A DNA stretch of 64,000 nucleotides. It comes from Methanolobus sp. (GTDB taxonomy: Archaea > Halobacteriota > Methanosarcinia > Methanosarcinales > Methanosarcinaceae). Numbering within the stretch: the first letter of the stretch is position 1; the number at the start of each line of letters is the position of its first letter. The notes beneath the pieces were generated by a model. It was not told the DNA's origin and did no database searches. It saw only the letters and a list, made by a program, of their open reading frames with translations. The translations under genes were made by a program, and so were the position numbers. Of the stretch, positions 18,960 through 27,592 are shown in pieces. The stretch is from NCBI RefSeq assembly GCF_016278385.1, contig NZ_JADQBY010000013.1, positions 62,001-126,000 on the forward strand, read 5' to 3'.

Positions 18960-19556
18960 ATGAAAGATTTTGTAATCATAGGACATAAAGCATTGACAAC
19001 TGGTGATTTTTCACTTAATGACCTGCCCGGTTCGGCCGGAAGGATGGATATCCTGTGTAGGTGTGTCAATTCAGCACTTTTCCTTTCACATGGGATGAGG
19101 CGTGATATCAATGTCTATCTGGTACTTCTTGGAGATCCGGATCCTGGTAAAGTAATAAGGTTTAATGGAGAGAAGCTAAAGTACCTCAATCCCGATGAGA
19201 GAAGTAGCGGTTCCCTAATAAAAAAAGCACTTGAAAGAGATGCTCTTAAATATGAAACCCAATCCACTCCTGGTGTATGGATACGCCGGGCAGGACTTGA
19301 GGAGCTACTTGAAGAATTCAACGATGCAGGCAGGGATATTTATTATCTGAGGGAAGATGGTGTGAATATCCGGGAGTATGACGGTCTTAATACAGATGCA
19401 GTCTTTGTCCTTGGTGACCATATGGGGGTTACTGAAGAAGAAGAGGCCATCATTGATAAAGTGGCAAAACAGACACTTAACATAGGTCCAATTTCACTTC
19501 ATTCAGATCATTGTATGATAATAATTCATAATGAACTGGACAGAAAAGAAGTATAG
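18960..19556 (+). CDS. trmY: tRNA (pseudouridine54-N1)-methyltransferase
   Basis: A 198-residue SPOUT-family enzyme (DUF358) that methylates pseudouridine 54 in the archaeal T loop to m1-pseudouridine. Recognised from FVIIGHKA, GSAGRMDILCRCVNSALFLSHGMRRD, NVYLVLLGDP and the SAM-binding C-terminal VFVLGDHMG ... ISLGP-like ending (NIGPISLHSDHC). Its substrate pseudouridine is made by Pus10, encoded 79 bp downstream, so the gene order follows the modification pathway. It starts 21 bp after the helicase stop codon. Confidence 0.95.
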   Translation: MKDFVIIGHKALTTGDFSLNDLPGSAGRMDILCRCVNSALFLSHGMRRDINVYLVLLGDPDPGKVIRFNGEKLKYLNPDERSSGSLIKKALERDALKYETQSTPGVWIRRAGLEELLEEFNDAGRDIYYLREDGVNIREYDGLNTDAVFVLGDHMGVTEEEEAIIDKVAKQTLNIGPISLHSDHCMIIIHNELDRKEV

Positions 19557-19635
19557 TCAAAAAAGGTTATATTATATAGTATACATCTGTTGGAAATCAT
19601 CCAGAGACATTCAATATAGAGAGAAACGTGATTCT

Positions 19636-20928
19636 ATGAGCATACTTGAAACCGCCAAGAAAATTATCGAAGAAGGCCCTATATGTGACCATTGTATGGG
19701 GAGGCAGTTTGCCAAGCTGTCTACTGGTCTTACTAATGTTGAACGAGGTCAGGCCATTAAATTGAGTATGGTCATGCAGGGGGATGCTTTGTTCAAAGAT
19801 ACCGGTGACGACTCCTTACTTGAAGAACTTGCACATAGCAGTCACTATGCAAGAAAGACCCTAAAGGTCGAGGGTAAAGATGAGAAGTGCTGGGTATGTA
19901 TGGGTGTTTTTGACAATCTTGATGTATGGGCTGACAGAGCAGTTGCAAGCATAGGCGATCAGGAATACTCTACATTTCTTGTGGGCACAAAAGTCAGTGG
20001 CCTTATAGGGGAAAATGAAGAAATACTGTGGAGTGAATGCGGTGTAACGCAGGCCGAGCAGTTCAAGACTGAAATGAACCGTGAGGTTGGCAAGCTTATA
20101 TCAGCACGTACGGGGAAAGAAGTTGAGTTTGAAAGACCGGATATTGTTGTTACTCTGGATATTGCAGAGGAGTCAACAAGCATACAGGTCAAATCACTCT
20201 ATATTCAGGGCAGGTACAGAAAACTAGTGCGTGGAATTCCACAGACAAGGTGGCCATGCAGGAGCTGTGGCGGCAGAGGCTGTGAACAATGCGATAATAC
20301 TGGAAAACAGTATCCTGAGTCTGTAGATGAACTTATCGCTGAAGATGTCATCAAGGCAACAAACGGAACAGATACAAAGTTCCATGGTGCCGGGCGTGAA
20401 GATATAGATGCCCTGATGCTTGGGACAGGAAGACCTTTTGTTGTAGAGGCACTGAATCCGGTTATTCGTAGCATAGATGTCTGGGATCTGGAGAAGAAGA
20501 TAAATGAGTTCGCTAGTGGGAAGGTAGAGGTCGAAGGGCTGAAGATAGTGGAGAAAGGCGTAGTCGAGATTCTGAAGTCCTCAAAGGCGGATAAAGTTTA
20601 TAACCTTAAAGTTACATTCAAAGAGCCTGTTTCCACGGACAAGCTTGAAGGTGCTATAAGTTCTCTTATAGGGGCGCAGATACATCAAAGGACTCCACAG
20701 CGTGTAGCGCACAGAAGGGCGGATCTTGTACGAAAACGATACGTTCATAGCATGCAGCTCAAAGAGAAAACAGATGAGTATGCCATTATAGAAGTTCACT
20801 GTGATGGCGGCCTGTATGTGAAGGAACTAACGTCTGGAGACGATGGAAGAACTGAGCCAAGCCTTACCGGAAAGTTAGGTGTGCAGGCTACAGTGTCTGA
20901 ACTTAATGTTGTCAATGTAGACATTTGA
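19636..20928 (+). CDS. pus10: tRNA pseudouridine synthase Pus10 (positions 54/55)
   Basis: A 430-residue archaeal Pus10. The N-terminal zinc and THUMP-containing region has CDHC (Cys17, Cys20) and CWVC (Cys85, Cys88). The catalytic domain carries the GAGREDIDALMLGTGRPFV motif, where Asp256 is the probable nucleophile, and RTPQRVAHRRADLVRKR plus LYVKELTSGDDGRTEPSL near the end. A central CRSCGGRGCEQCDNTG segment adds further metal-type cysteines. The frame is open from 19531, but ATG 19636 begins the recognisable family sequence. It is paired with TrmY. Confidence 0.95.
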   Translation: MSILETAKKIIEEGPICDHCMGRQFAKLSTGLTNVERGQAIKLSMVMQGDALFKDTGDDSLLEELAHSSHYARKTLKVEGKDEKCWVCMGVFDNLDVWADRAVASIGDQEYSTFLVGTKVSGLIGENEEILWSECGVTQAEQFKTEMNREVGKLISARTGKEVEFERPDIVVTLDIAEESTSIQVKSLYIQGRYRKLVRGIPQTRWPCRSCGGRGCEQCDNTGKQYPESVDELIAEDVIKATNGTDTKFHGAGREDIDALMLGTGRPFVVEALNPVIRSIDVWDLEKKINEFASGKVEVEGLKIVEKGVVEILKSSKADKVYNLKVTFKEPVSTDKLEGAISSLIGAQIHQRTPQRVAHRRADLVRKRYVHSMQLKEKTDEYAIIEVHCDGGLYVKELTSGDDGRTEPSLTGKLGVQATVSELNVVNVDI

Positions 20929-21006
20929 CACACAAAGTACCTATAACAATTACATTTGAACATTCATAAGTTAAACTAATCATTTGATCAATGGAGGAAA
21001 ATAATC

Positions 21007-21300
21007 ATGGCAACATCACACGGCGAAAAACACTGTACAAGGTATAAGTTACAGAAAACCACTAGAGAAAGAGGTCTTTCCCCTATCAGCAAGGCAATTC
21101 AGGAATTCGACAATGGACAGATGGTCCACATCGATATTGATCCAAGCATACAGAAAGGAATGCCAAATGCAAGATTCCAGGGTAAGACTGGAAAGGTTAT
21201 CGGCCAGCGTGGTCGCGCTTATCTCTTGCAGATTAGGGATGGAAACGCTACAAAAGAACTTATATCCCTTCCACAGCACCTTAAACCACAGAAATATTGA
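21007..21300 (+). CDS. rpl21e: Ribosomal protein eL21
   Basis: A 97-residue large-subunit protein of the archaeal L21e family, with the conserved [12 protein letters not shown] start, the [12 protein letters not shown] segment, [23 protein letters not shown] and [13 protein letters not shown]. The ATG follows GGAGG with normal spacing. It heads the conserved archaeal block eL21 - rpoF - DUF655 - rsmA - HemK-like methyltransferase, all on the same strand. Confidence 0.97.
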   Translation: MATSHGEKHCTRYKLQKTTRERGLSPISKAIQEFDNGQMVHIDIDPSIQKGMPNARFQGKTGKVIGQRGRAYLLQIRDGNATKELISLPQHLKPQKY

Positions 21301-21454
21301 GTATCGGGGACATTCAGGTTTTATAACCTGAATAACCTTTATTTATCGTTAGATATATCTCTATTGCGTGTATTTAACGAAATAAATATATTTTATTGTA
21401 ATCATATCGCCGTCCGAGGATGGCTTAATCAAACAATGCATAGAGTGTATACCA

Positions 21455-21808
21455 ATGATAGTAAAAAAAGTTCTGAGTGAAGAATTGTTGACTCTGGCTG
21501 AAGTAAAGGGTCTGTTGCAAGAGATAATGGAAGAGCGTCTCGAAGATGAAGAAGAACTTGGATATGAACTGCGCAAAGCTATCAACCATGCAGAGATGTT
21601 CTCAAAGACATCCCCTGAAAAAGCAAGGGTTCTTGTCAACAAACTTCTTGAGCTTGAAAAAATGAAGCCTGAAATTGCAATCAGGATGGCTGATATACTG
21701 CCACAGACAAGAGATGAGCTCCGATCACTTTATGCAAAAGAGAGATTCACACTTATTGATGAAGAGCTCGATGAAATGCTAAACCTTGTAGAAGAAGCAA
21801 TGGATTAG
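21455..21808 (+). CDS. rpoF: DNA-directed RNA polymerase subunit F (Rpb4)
   Basis: A 117-residue, mainly helical subunit that with RpoE (Rpb7) forms the polymerase stalk. The family pattern MIVKKVLSEELLTLAEVKGLL, then YELRKAINHAEMFSKTSPEKARVLVNKLLELE and an HRDC-like C-terminus (ADILPQTRDELRSLYAKER) is clear. It is 154 bp after eL21 with its own AT-rich upstream region. The next gene follows after 78 bp. Confidence 0.95.
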   Translation: MIVKKVLSEELLTLAEVKGLLQEIMEERLEDEEELGYELRKAINHAEMFSKTSPEKARVLVNKLLELEKMKPEIAIRMADILPQTRDELRSLYAKERFTLIDEELDEMLNLVEEAMD

Positions 21809-21886
21809 ATTTATATTCGATACATCCCTTTTTTTATTCGAGAAAAGTTGCATAAGTAGCAGCAGGTATGTCACTGGAGGATAAAC

Positions 21887-22480
21887 ATGACAATGAGGGG
21901 AAAGTCACCTGAGAAAGAAGAGTATGCATTAATCCTAGATTATCTTCCATATGGAAGTTCTGATGATAAACGTCCTTCATATCAAAAGAAACCTCTTGTA
22001 CAGGCTGTCGGAGAGATCCATTTCGTTTTAATGGAACTTGTACCAAAAGAAGGAAAAGTACCGGAAATTCAGTCCCGGGTTTATATTGGAGATGGTGACA
22101 GGGATCTTATAGATCATGTGAAACACCGCATACCATACCAGGATCTAAGTCATGGTGCCCAGCTTGAGCTACCTTATATTCTTGAAAAGATTGTAAAAGA
22201 TAATGAAGAGAAATTTGTCAAATTCTTCAATGATGCACATCCGATCACAAACAGGTTACACATGCTTGAATTACTCCCGGGAATTGGGAAGAAACTCATG
22301 TGGGCCATCATAGACGAGAGGAAGAAAGGACCTTTCAAGACCCTTAAAGAGCTTCACGAAAGAGTCGGAGGAGTACACTCACCTGAGAAGACTGTTGTTA
22401 ACAGGATCATAGATGAACTAAAGGATGACGCTATCAAGTACAGACTCTTTACAATACCTCCACGTCGTCAACGCAACTAG
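21887..22480 (+). CDS. DUF655 family protein (OB / helix-hairpin-helix)
   Basis: A 197-residue protein of the archaeal DUF655 family. The N-terminal half (about 10-110) begins EYALILDYLPYG and looks like an OB-type beta domain; the C-terminal half contains a helix-hairpin-helix, LELLPGIGKKLMWAIIDERKKGPFKTLKEL, suited to nucleic-acid binding. The biochemical role is not established. Its fixed position between rpoF and rsmA in archaea suggests a role in RNA or ribosome biology. A GGAGG lies just upstream of the start. Confidence 0.93.
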   Translation: MTMRGKSPEKEEYALILDYLPYGSSDDKRPSYQKKPLVQAVGEIHFVLMELVPKEGKVPEIQSRVYIGDGDRDLIDHVKHRIPYQDLSHGAQLELPYILEKIVKDNEEKFVKFFNDAHPITNRLHMLELLPGIGKKLMWAIIDERKKGPFKTLKELHERVGGVHSPEKTVVNRIIDELKDDAIKYRLFTIPPRRQRN

Positions 22481-22497
22481 TAAAAGGTGTTTATTTT

Positions 22498-23307
22498 TTG
22501 GTTTATGATATTTTAAGGAAATATGGTGTCCGTGGTGGATACCATGACCAGCATTTTTTAATTGATAAGCGAATCCTTGACAGGATTGTAGATGCTGCTG
22601 ATATCAAGCCCGATGAAACTATACTTGAAATTGGTGCAGGGATTGGTAATCTTACTGAAAGGCTCATGGACAAGTCTGCCCATGTAATTGCCATAGAAAG
22701 AGACCCTGAACTTGTTGATGTCCTGAAGGACCGTTTTGGAGATTCAGACAAACTTACCATAATCCATGGAGACGTACTTGAAGTTGATTTTCCACCTTTT
22801 GACAAGGTCGTTTCAAACCTCCCGTATTCCATATCTTCCGAGATAACATTTAAGTTATTCAGATACAATTTCAAACTCGGAATACTCATGTACCAGTACG
22901 AGTTTGCACAGAGACTGGTAGCACATGCTAATTCAAAAGACTACAGCCGCCTTTCTGTGAATGCACACTATTTTGCAGATACTTCAATGGTCATGCAAAT
23001 TCCAAAAGGAGCTTTTTCCCCACCACCTGAAGTCCTTTCTGCTGTAGTAGAAATTATACCCAGACCCGCGGACTTTGAAGTACTGGATGAGAAATATTTC
23101 CTCGATTTCGTTACTGCAGCTTTTGGGCAGAGACGTAAGAAGATGAGAAACTCCATACTCAGGAACAAGAAACTACTTGGCATTGATGATATGAAAGAAT
23201 TCATAAATGAATTGCCGGAAGAACTGCTTAACCTGAGGCCCGAGAATCTTGAACCGGCACAATTTGCCCAACTTGCCAACACGATGCTCAGGCACAAACA
23301 AAAATAA
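22498..23307 (+). CDS. rsmA: 16S rRNA (adenine-N6,N6)-dimethyltransferase
   Basis: A 269-residue KsgA/Dim1 enzyme that dimethylates two adenines in helix 45 of 16S rRNA during small-subunit assembly. Motifs are GQHFL-like YHDQHFLIDKRIL, the SAM motif ILEIGAGIGNLTERL, AIERDPELV, HGDVLEVDFP and the catalytic SNLPYSISSEI. The start is a TTG at 22498, with AAAGGTG upstream; no ATG lies before the conserved motifs. The gap to DUF655 is only 17 bp, so co-transcription is likely. Confidence 0.96.
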   Translation: MVYDILRKYGVRGGYHDQHFLIDKRILDRIVDAADIKPDETILEIGAGIGNLTERLMDKSAHVIAIERDPELVDVLKDRFGDSDKLTIIHGDVLEVDFPPFDKVVSNLPYSISSEITFKLFRYNFKLGILMYQYEFAQRLVAHANSKDYSRLSVNAHYFADTSMVMQIPKGAFSPPPEVLSAVVEIIPRPADFEVLDEKYFLDFVTAAFGQRRKKMRNSILRNKKLLGIDDMKEFINELPEELLNLRPENLEPAQFAQLANTMLRHKQK

Positions 23308-23321
23308 CTCATTTTTTGACT

Positions 23322-23939
23322 ATGATTACAATCAAACATCGCAATGCAATGGTCAGGCTCTCTGAGCATGTATACGAGCCTGCCGAAGATTCCTATTTAC
23401 TTGCCGATACAGCCCTTGAATTAGTCAGTGATGGTATGAATGTCCTGGAAATTGGTACAGGCACAGGTTTCGTATCTGCAGTCCTGAAAGCCAACCGTAA
23501 TATCAGGCTTGTGGGAACAGACATAAGTCCTCTGGCTGCAAGCTGTGCAAAATCCAATGGTATCGATGTTATCAGGACAGACATGTTCACTGGGCTTAAA
23601 GCCATGCATCAATTTGACTTTGTAATATTCAACCCTCCATATCTTCCAACATCAGAAGATGAAAAGGTTCCAGGGTGGCTGAATTATGCCTTTGACGGAG
23701 GTGTTGACGGTCGCAAGGATATCAAGTCATTCATGGAACAGGTGTGTGACTACCTGAAACCCGATGGGATAATCTTGTTGTTAGTTTCCTCTCTCACAGG
23801 TATAAATGAAGTTATGCAGGAAGTGGAACAATCTGGTTTCAGTTCACAAATCATTGCAAGGGATAAATGCTCTTTTGAAGAACTGGTTGTTATTGAGGCA
23901 AAAAGGCTCAATGTATCTGAAAATAACTTTTTAAACTAA
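23322..23939 (+). CDS. HemK/Mtq2-like protein methyltransferase
   Basis: A Rossmann-fold methyltransferase of about 205 residues. It starts with the HVYEPAEDSYLLADT segment typical of the archaeal/eukaryotic release-factor glutamine methyltransferases, has the SAM motif VLEIGTGTGFVSA and the catalytic NPPYLPTS that contacts the target glutamine. By family it should modify aRF1, probably with a Trm112-like partner. It follows rsmA by 14 bp and ends the ribosome/RNA-polymerase block. ATG 23322 is preferred over TTG 23316. Confidence 0.9.
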   Translation: MITIKHRNAMVRLSEHVYEPAEDSYLLADTALELVSDGMNVLEIGTGTGFVSAVLKANRNIRLVGTDISPLAASCAKSNGIDVIRTDMFTGLKAMHQFDFVIFNPPYLPTSEDEKVPGWLNYAFDGGVDGRKDIKSFMEQVCDYLKPDGIILLLVSSLTGINEVMQEVEQSGFSSQIIARDKCSFEELVVIEAKRLNVSENNFLN

Positions 23940-24056
23940 TATCCAAAAGCAACTGGGTCATGATTTAATAATCTATTTAAATGCAAAGATTAATATAATT
24001 GCACTTTCTGTTTATTTGTTAATCATTACTTTATTACCCCATAATAGAGGAAACAT

Positions 24057-26720
24057 ATGACAGTACCAGTCCTCCTCAACCATACCAAAATCGATTCGTT
24101 TAAGCTGAAAAACGATCTTCAGGATATCTGCAATAAGATTTCTGTGCACCACTTAGACCACAGCACCCATACAGAGACATGTCTCTTTGAAAGATCTATA
24201 TTTTTTTGTAAAACTGAAAAAGACACTAATGTGGACATTGTGGAAAAAGCAATGAGAATATCCTCAGAAAGTGACTCGACTATTTTGTTCATCATATCAG
24301 AGCCAGATGAGAGTTTTTTTGACATAATCTCCACTTCGGATAAGGCATTGTATATCAAGGAGCCTTATACGCGAGATGAACTCAAATATAAAATTAAAGA
24401 GGCTTCAAATACCCTGAACAAAAGCAATGATAATTTTCACATGATCGCCGATAGTATACATGACATTATCTTTACAATGGATACCTCAGGTAAATTTTTT
24501 TATGTCAGTCCTTCTGTAAAAAAGATTACAGGCTTTACGCAGGAGGAAACACTGAAAAAGAATATGAAAGAACTGGTAACAAAGCAGTCTTTTGAACATA
24601 TTAATAGTCTTATGGGCACTTTCCTTTCTAAACTTCAAAAAGGCCTACCTATCAAAGCTCCGGTAATTGAAATGGAAATCTTATGCAAGGATGATTCAAC
24701 ATTATGGACAGAGTTGACCGTAAACCCTGTTTTTGATGAAGATCAAAAATTCAAGTCGTTCACCGGAGTTATCCGCGACATCAATGACCGCAAAAAAGCA
24801 GAAGAGCGTTTCAGGATTGCAGCCGAATGTACAAGTGACCTTATCTATGAATGGAACATAAAAACTGACCATCTGGAATGGTACGGAGACATAGATGAAG
24901 CCCTTGGTTACAACCGAGGAGAAGTTATGGGAAGCCTCGAGGCCTGGTTAGAGAAAGTACATCCGGACGACCTGCAAGAAGTTATGGAAAAAATAGAGAA
25001 CTACCGCAAAACAGGCGACCTATTTCATGCTGAGTATCGCATACTTACAAAAGATGGCAAAATAAAGTATTGGAAAGAGCAGGGAATACCCATATTTGAT
25101 GATGTTACAAAGGAAGTAGTTCGAACAATTGGAGTTTGCTCGGACATTACTGAAAGAAAAAAAGCAGAAGATTCCTTAAAAGAAAGCGAAGAGATGTTCC
25201 GTCTGATAGCTGAGAATGCAAATGACGTAATATGGATGCTTGATGCAAGAGGTAATACTCTTTATGTCAGTCCTTCAGTTGAAAACTTAAGAGGATTTAC
25301 TCTTGAAGAATTGAAGAATTTACCTACCGAAGAAAGATTTACACCCCAATCATTCCAGGACTTGATGAAACTATGGAATGCTTTCTTCAGTACATTCAAA
25401 AAAGGATTTCTTCCCGAGGTACCACGCACCATAGAACTAGAACAGCCATGCAAAGATGGTTCTACTTTATGGGTAGAAATGCATATCAATCCGGTCCTTG
25501 ACAATGAAGGCAACTTTAAATTTTTCCTGGGGATTAGCCGTAATATTGATAAACGCAAAAAAAATGAGCTTGAACTTGAAAAGCAGGCAAAGCTGCTAGA
25601 TACTATTTTTGATCTTGCCCCCATACCCATGGTACTTGTGAACAGGAATGGAATTGTTGAGAACATAAACCAGGAATGTATGGAAATAACAAAGTTAGAG
25701 AAAGAAAAATCTATTGGTAAGAAACCTGGAGAAATATTCTCCTGTGTTAATGCGTCAAAAGGGAATGGGTGCGGAACCAATGAAAAATGTACCAGATGTA
25801 TCTTCTATACTGCTGCCATAGAGACATTAAAAACACGAAATAATATTCATAAAAGAGAAGGAATCACCACAATAAAATTACCCGATGGTTCACAGCTTGA
25901 ATTGAACATACTGGTTTCAACTGCCTGCATTGACCTACATGATGATGTGAAAATAATATACAGTGTCGAGGACATAACAGAAAGGAAAAGAGCAGAGAAA
26001 GCAATTCTCATGTCTAAAATGGAAGCTGAAGAAGCAAATCGTACAAAGAGTGAATTCCTTGCAACCATGAGCCATGAACTGAGAACGCCATTAAATGCCA
26101 TAATAGGCTATTCTCAAATGTTGCAGGAAGATACTTTTGGAGAACTTAACACTAAGCAGAATAGATTTGCAAACAACGTATCTTCAAGTGGAAAGCATTT
26201 GCTTGAACTGATAAATGACATACTGGACCTTTCAAAAGTAGAAGCAGGAAAAATAGAGCTGCACTTTGAGGAATTTGATGTCAATGACGTCATGAGAAAT
26301 GTATACAACATAATAAGTCCTCTTGCAAGGAAAAAACATATAGATATCAATTTCCAGGTTTTAAAGAATACGAGAATATATGCCGACAAGACTAGGTTCA
26401 AGCAGATATCATATAACCTCATAAGCAATGCTGTGAAATTTACCCCGGAAAAGGGCCATGTAGAAGTTTCAGTAACAGTTGAGGACAAATTATTGCAGCT
26501 CTCCGTAATTGATAATGGAATAGGAATGGACAAAGAAGAACAGGATAAACTTTTCACGCCATTCTATCAGGTGGATTCATCAATGACAAGAAAATACCAG
26601 GGAACAGGACTTGGACTATCAATTGTTAAAAATATAGTTGAACTTCACAAAGGGACAATTGAAGTGAAAAGTGAAGCAGGAAAAGGCAGCACATTCACTA
26701 TCAAATTACCCAGAAAGTAA
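24057..26720 (+). CDS. Multi-PAS sensor histidine kinase with a cysteine-rich PAS
   Basis: An 887-residue soluble kinase. An N-terminal region (about 1-125) of unclear fold, perhaps a degenerate receiver, precedes PAS domains at about 130-250, 255-375, 380-500 and 505-630. The first and third are close to each other (both FYVSPSVKKI/LYVSPSVENL). The fourth carries C-x8-C-x5-C-x2-C (Cys563, 572, 578, 581). HisKA follows with His673 in ATMSHELRTPLNAIIGYSQML, and HATPase with NAVKFTPEKG and GTGLGLSIV. No membrane span is seen. The cysteines may sense redox or metal, which is inference. Confidence 0.93.
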   Translation: MTVPVLLNHTKIDSFKLKNDLQDICNKISVHHLDHSTHTETCLFERSIFFCKTEKDTNVDIVEKAMRISSESDSTILFIISEPDESFFDIISTSDKALYIKEPYTRDELKYKIKEASNTLNKSNDNFHMIADSIHDIIFTMDTSGKFFYVSPSVKKITGFTQEETLKKNMKELVTKQSFEHINSLMGTFLSKLQKGLPIKAPVIEMEILCKDDSTLWTELTVNPVFDEDQKFKSFTGVIRDINDRKKAEERFRIAAECTSDLIYEWNIKTDHLEWYGDIDEALGYNRGEVMGSLEAWLEKVHPDDLQEVMEKIENYRKTGDLFHAEYRILTKDGKIKYWKEQGIPIFDDVTKEVVRTIGVCSDITERKKAEDSLKESEEMFRLIAENANDVIWMLDARGNTLYVSPSVENLRGFTLEELKNLPTEERFTPQSFQDLMKLWNAFFSTFKKGFLPEVPRTIELEQPCKDGSTLWVEMHINPVLDNEGNFKFFLGISRNIDKRKKNELELEKQAKLLDTIFDLAPIPMVLVNRNGIVENINQECMEITKLEKEKSIGKKPGEIFSCVNASKGNGCGTNEKCTRCIFYTAAIETLKTRNNIHKREGITTIKLPDGSQLELNILVSTACIDLHDDVKIIYSVEDITERKRAEKAILMSKMEAEEANRTKSEFLATMSHELRTPLNAIIGYSQMLQEDTFGELNTKQNRFANNVSSSGKHLLELINDILDLSKVEAGKIELHFEEFDVNDVMRNVYNIISPLARKKHIDINFQVLKNTRIYADKTRFKQISYNLISNAVKFTPEKGHVEVSVTVEDKLLQLSVIDNGIGMDKEEQDKLFTPFYQVDSSMTRKYQGTGLGLSIVKNIVELHKGTIEVKSEAGKGSTFTIKLPRK

Positions 26721-26737
26721 TAAATTATGATCAATGG

Positions 26738-27592
26738 TCAGACGAAACCATCGATCAACTCATTCACTAATTCGGTCTTAGGGACATTCTTATAGAGAGG
26801 ACCCTGAGCGAGTACATCAAGATTATCCTCAAAACTTTGTTTCTCATTTACATAGAAAACACCCAGGGGTATTCTGTCGCCCCATTCCAGCGATTTCTCA
26901 AAGGCCTTAACACGATCATTTAATTCATAGCCCGTTTCTTCCATATCATAAACCCTTTCGGAATACCACTTAAAGGTATTCAGCTTATTGAAGGAAACAC
27001 ATGGCTGGAGTACATCAACAAGGGAGAGACCTTTGTGTTGTATGGCTTTTTCGATAAGTTTGGTCAGGTGAGGGATATTACCGGCATACCCACGGCTTAC
27101 AAAGGAGCAATCAAGAGATATAGCCATTGATAACGGATTAAGCGGCATGTTGAACACACCATGTGTCTGGATTTTAGTTTTCATACCCACTTCACTTGTG
27201 GGTGATGCCTGTCCTTTTGTAAGGCCGTATATCTGGTTGTCGTGTACTATCATGGTTATGTCAGGGTTCCTTCTGACTGTGTGCAGGAAATGGTTGCCTC
27301 CTTCACCATAACAATCCCCGTCTCCGGTAACAGCAAGAACGGTTAGTTCATGGTTGGCAATCTTGACCCCGGTGGCAGGCGGCAATGAACGACCATGTAA
27401 TCCGTTGAAAGCATTGCACTTTAGGTAATGAGGTAGTTTACTTGATTGACCGATACCTGAAGCTATGAATACTTCATGTGGCGAACGACCCAGATTCACA
27501 AGTGCCTGTTTAATGGCTTTAAGGATACCAAAATTTCCGCATCCCGGGCACCATGCAGTTTCATATTTTCCATAGTCCTCTATACTGACCAT
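26738..27592 (-). CDS. korB: 2-oxoacid:ferredoxin oxidoreductase, beta subunit (TPP-binding)
   Basis: A 284-residue catalytic subunit that binds thiamine pyrophosphate. Seen are the cluster-region ETAWCPGCGNFGILKA, VFIASGIGQSSKLPHYL, the TPP/Mg motif VTGDGDCYGEGGNHFLHTVRRN with DNQIYGLTKGQASPTS, and Cys in LQPCVSFNK. The start codon abuts the korA stop (no gap), so the two are co-translated. The subunit pattern fits 2-oxoglutarate or a related 2-oxoacid rather than pyruvate; the exact substrate is inference. No separate ferredoxin (delta) gene is adjacent. Confidence 0.9.
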   Translation of the reverse strand: MVSIEDYGKYETAWCPGCGNFGILKAIKQALVNLGRSPHEVFIASGIGQSSKLPHYLKCNAFNGLHGRSLPPATGVKIANHELTVLAVTGDGDCYGEGGNHFLHTVRRNPDITMIVHDNQIYGLTKGQASPTSEVGMKTKIQTHGVFNMPLNPLSMAISLDCSFVSRGYAGNIPHLTKLIEKAIQHKGLSLVDVLQPCVSFNKLNTFKWYSERVYDMEETGYELNDRVKAFEKSLEWGDRIPLGVFYVNEKQSFEDNLDVLAQGPLYKNVPKTELVNELIDGFV

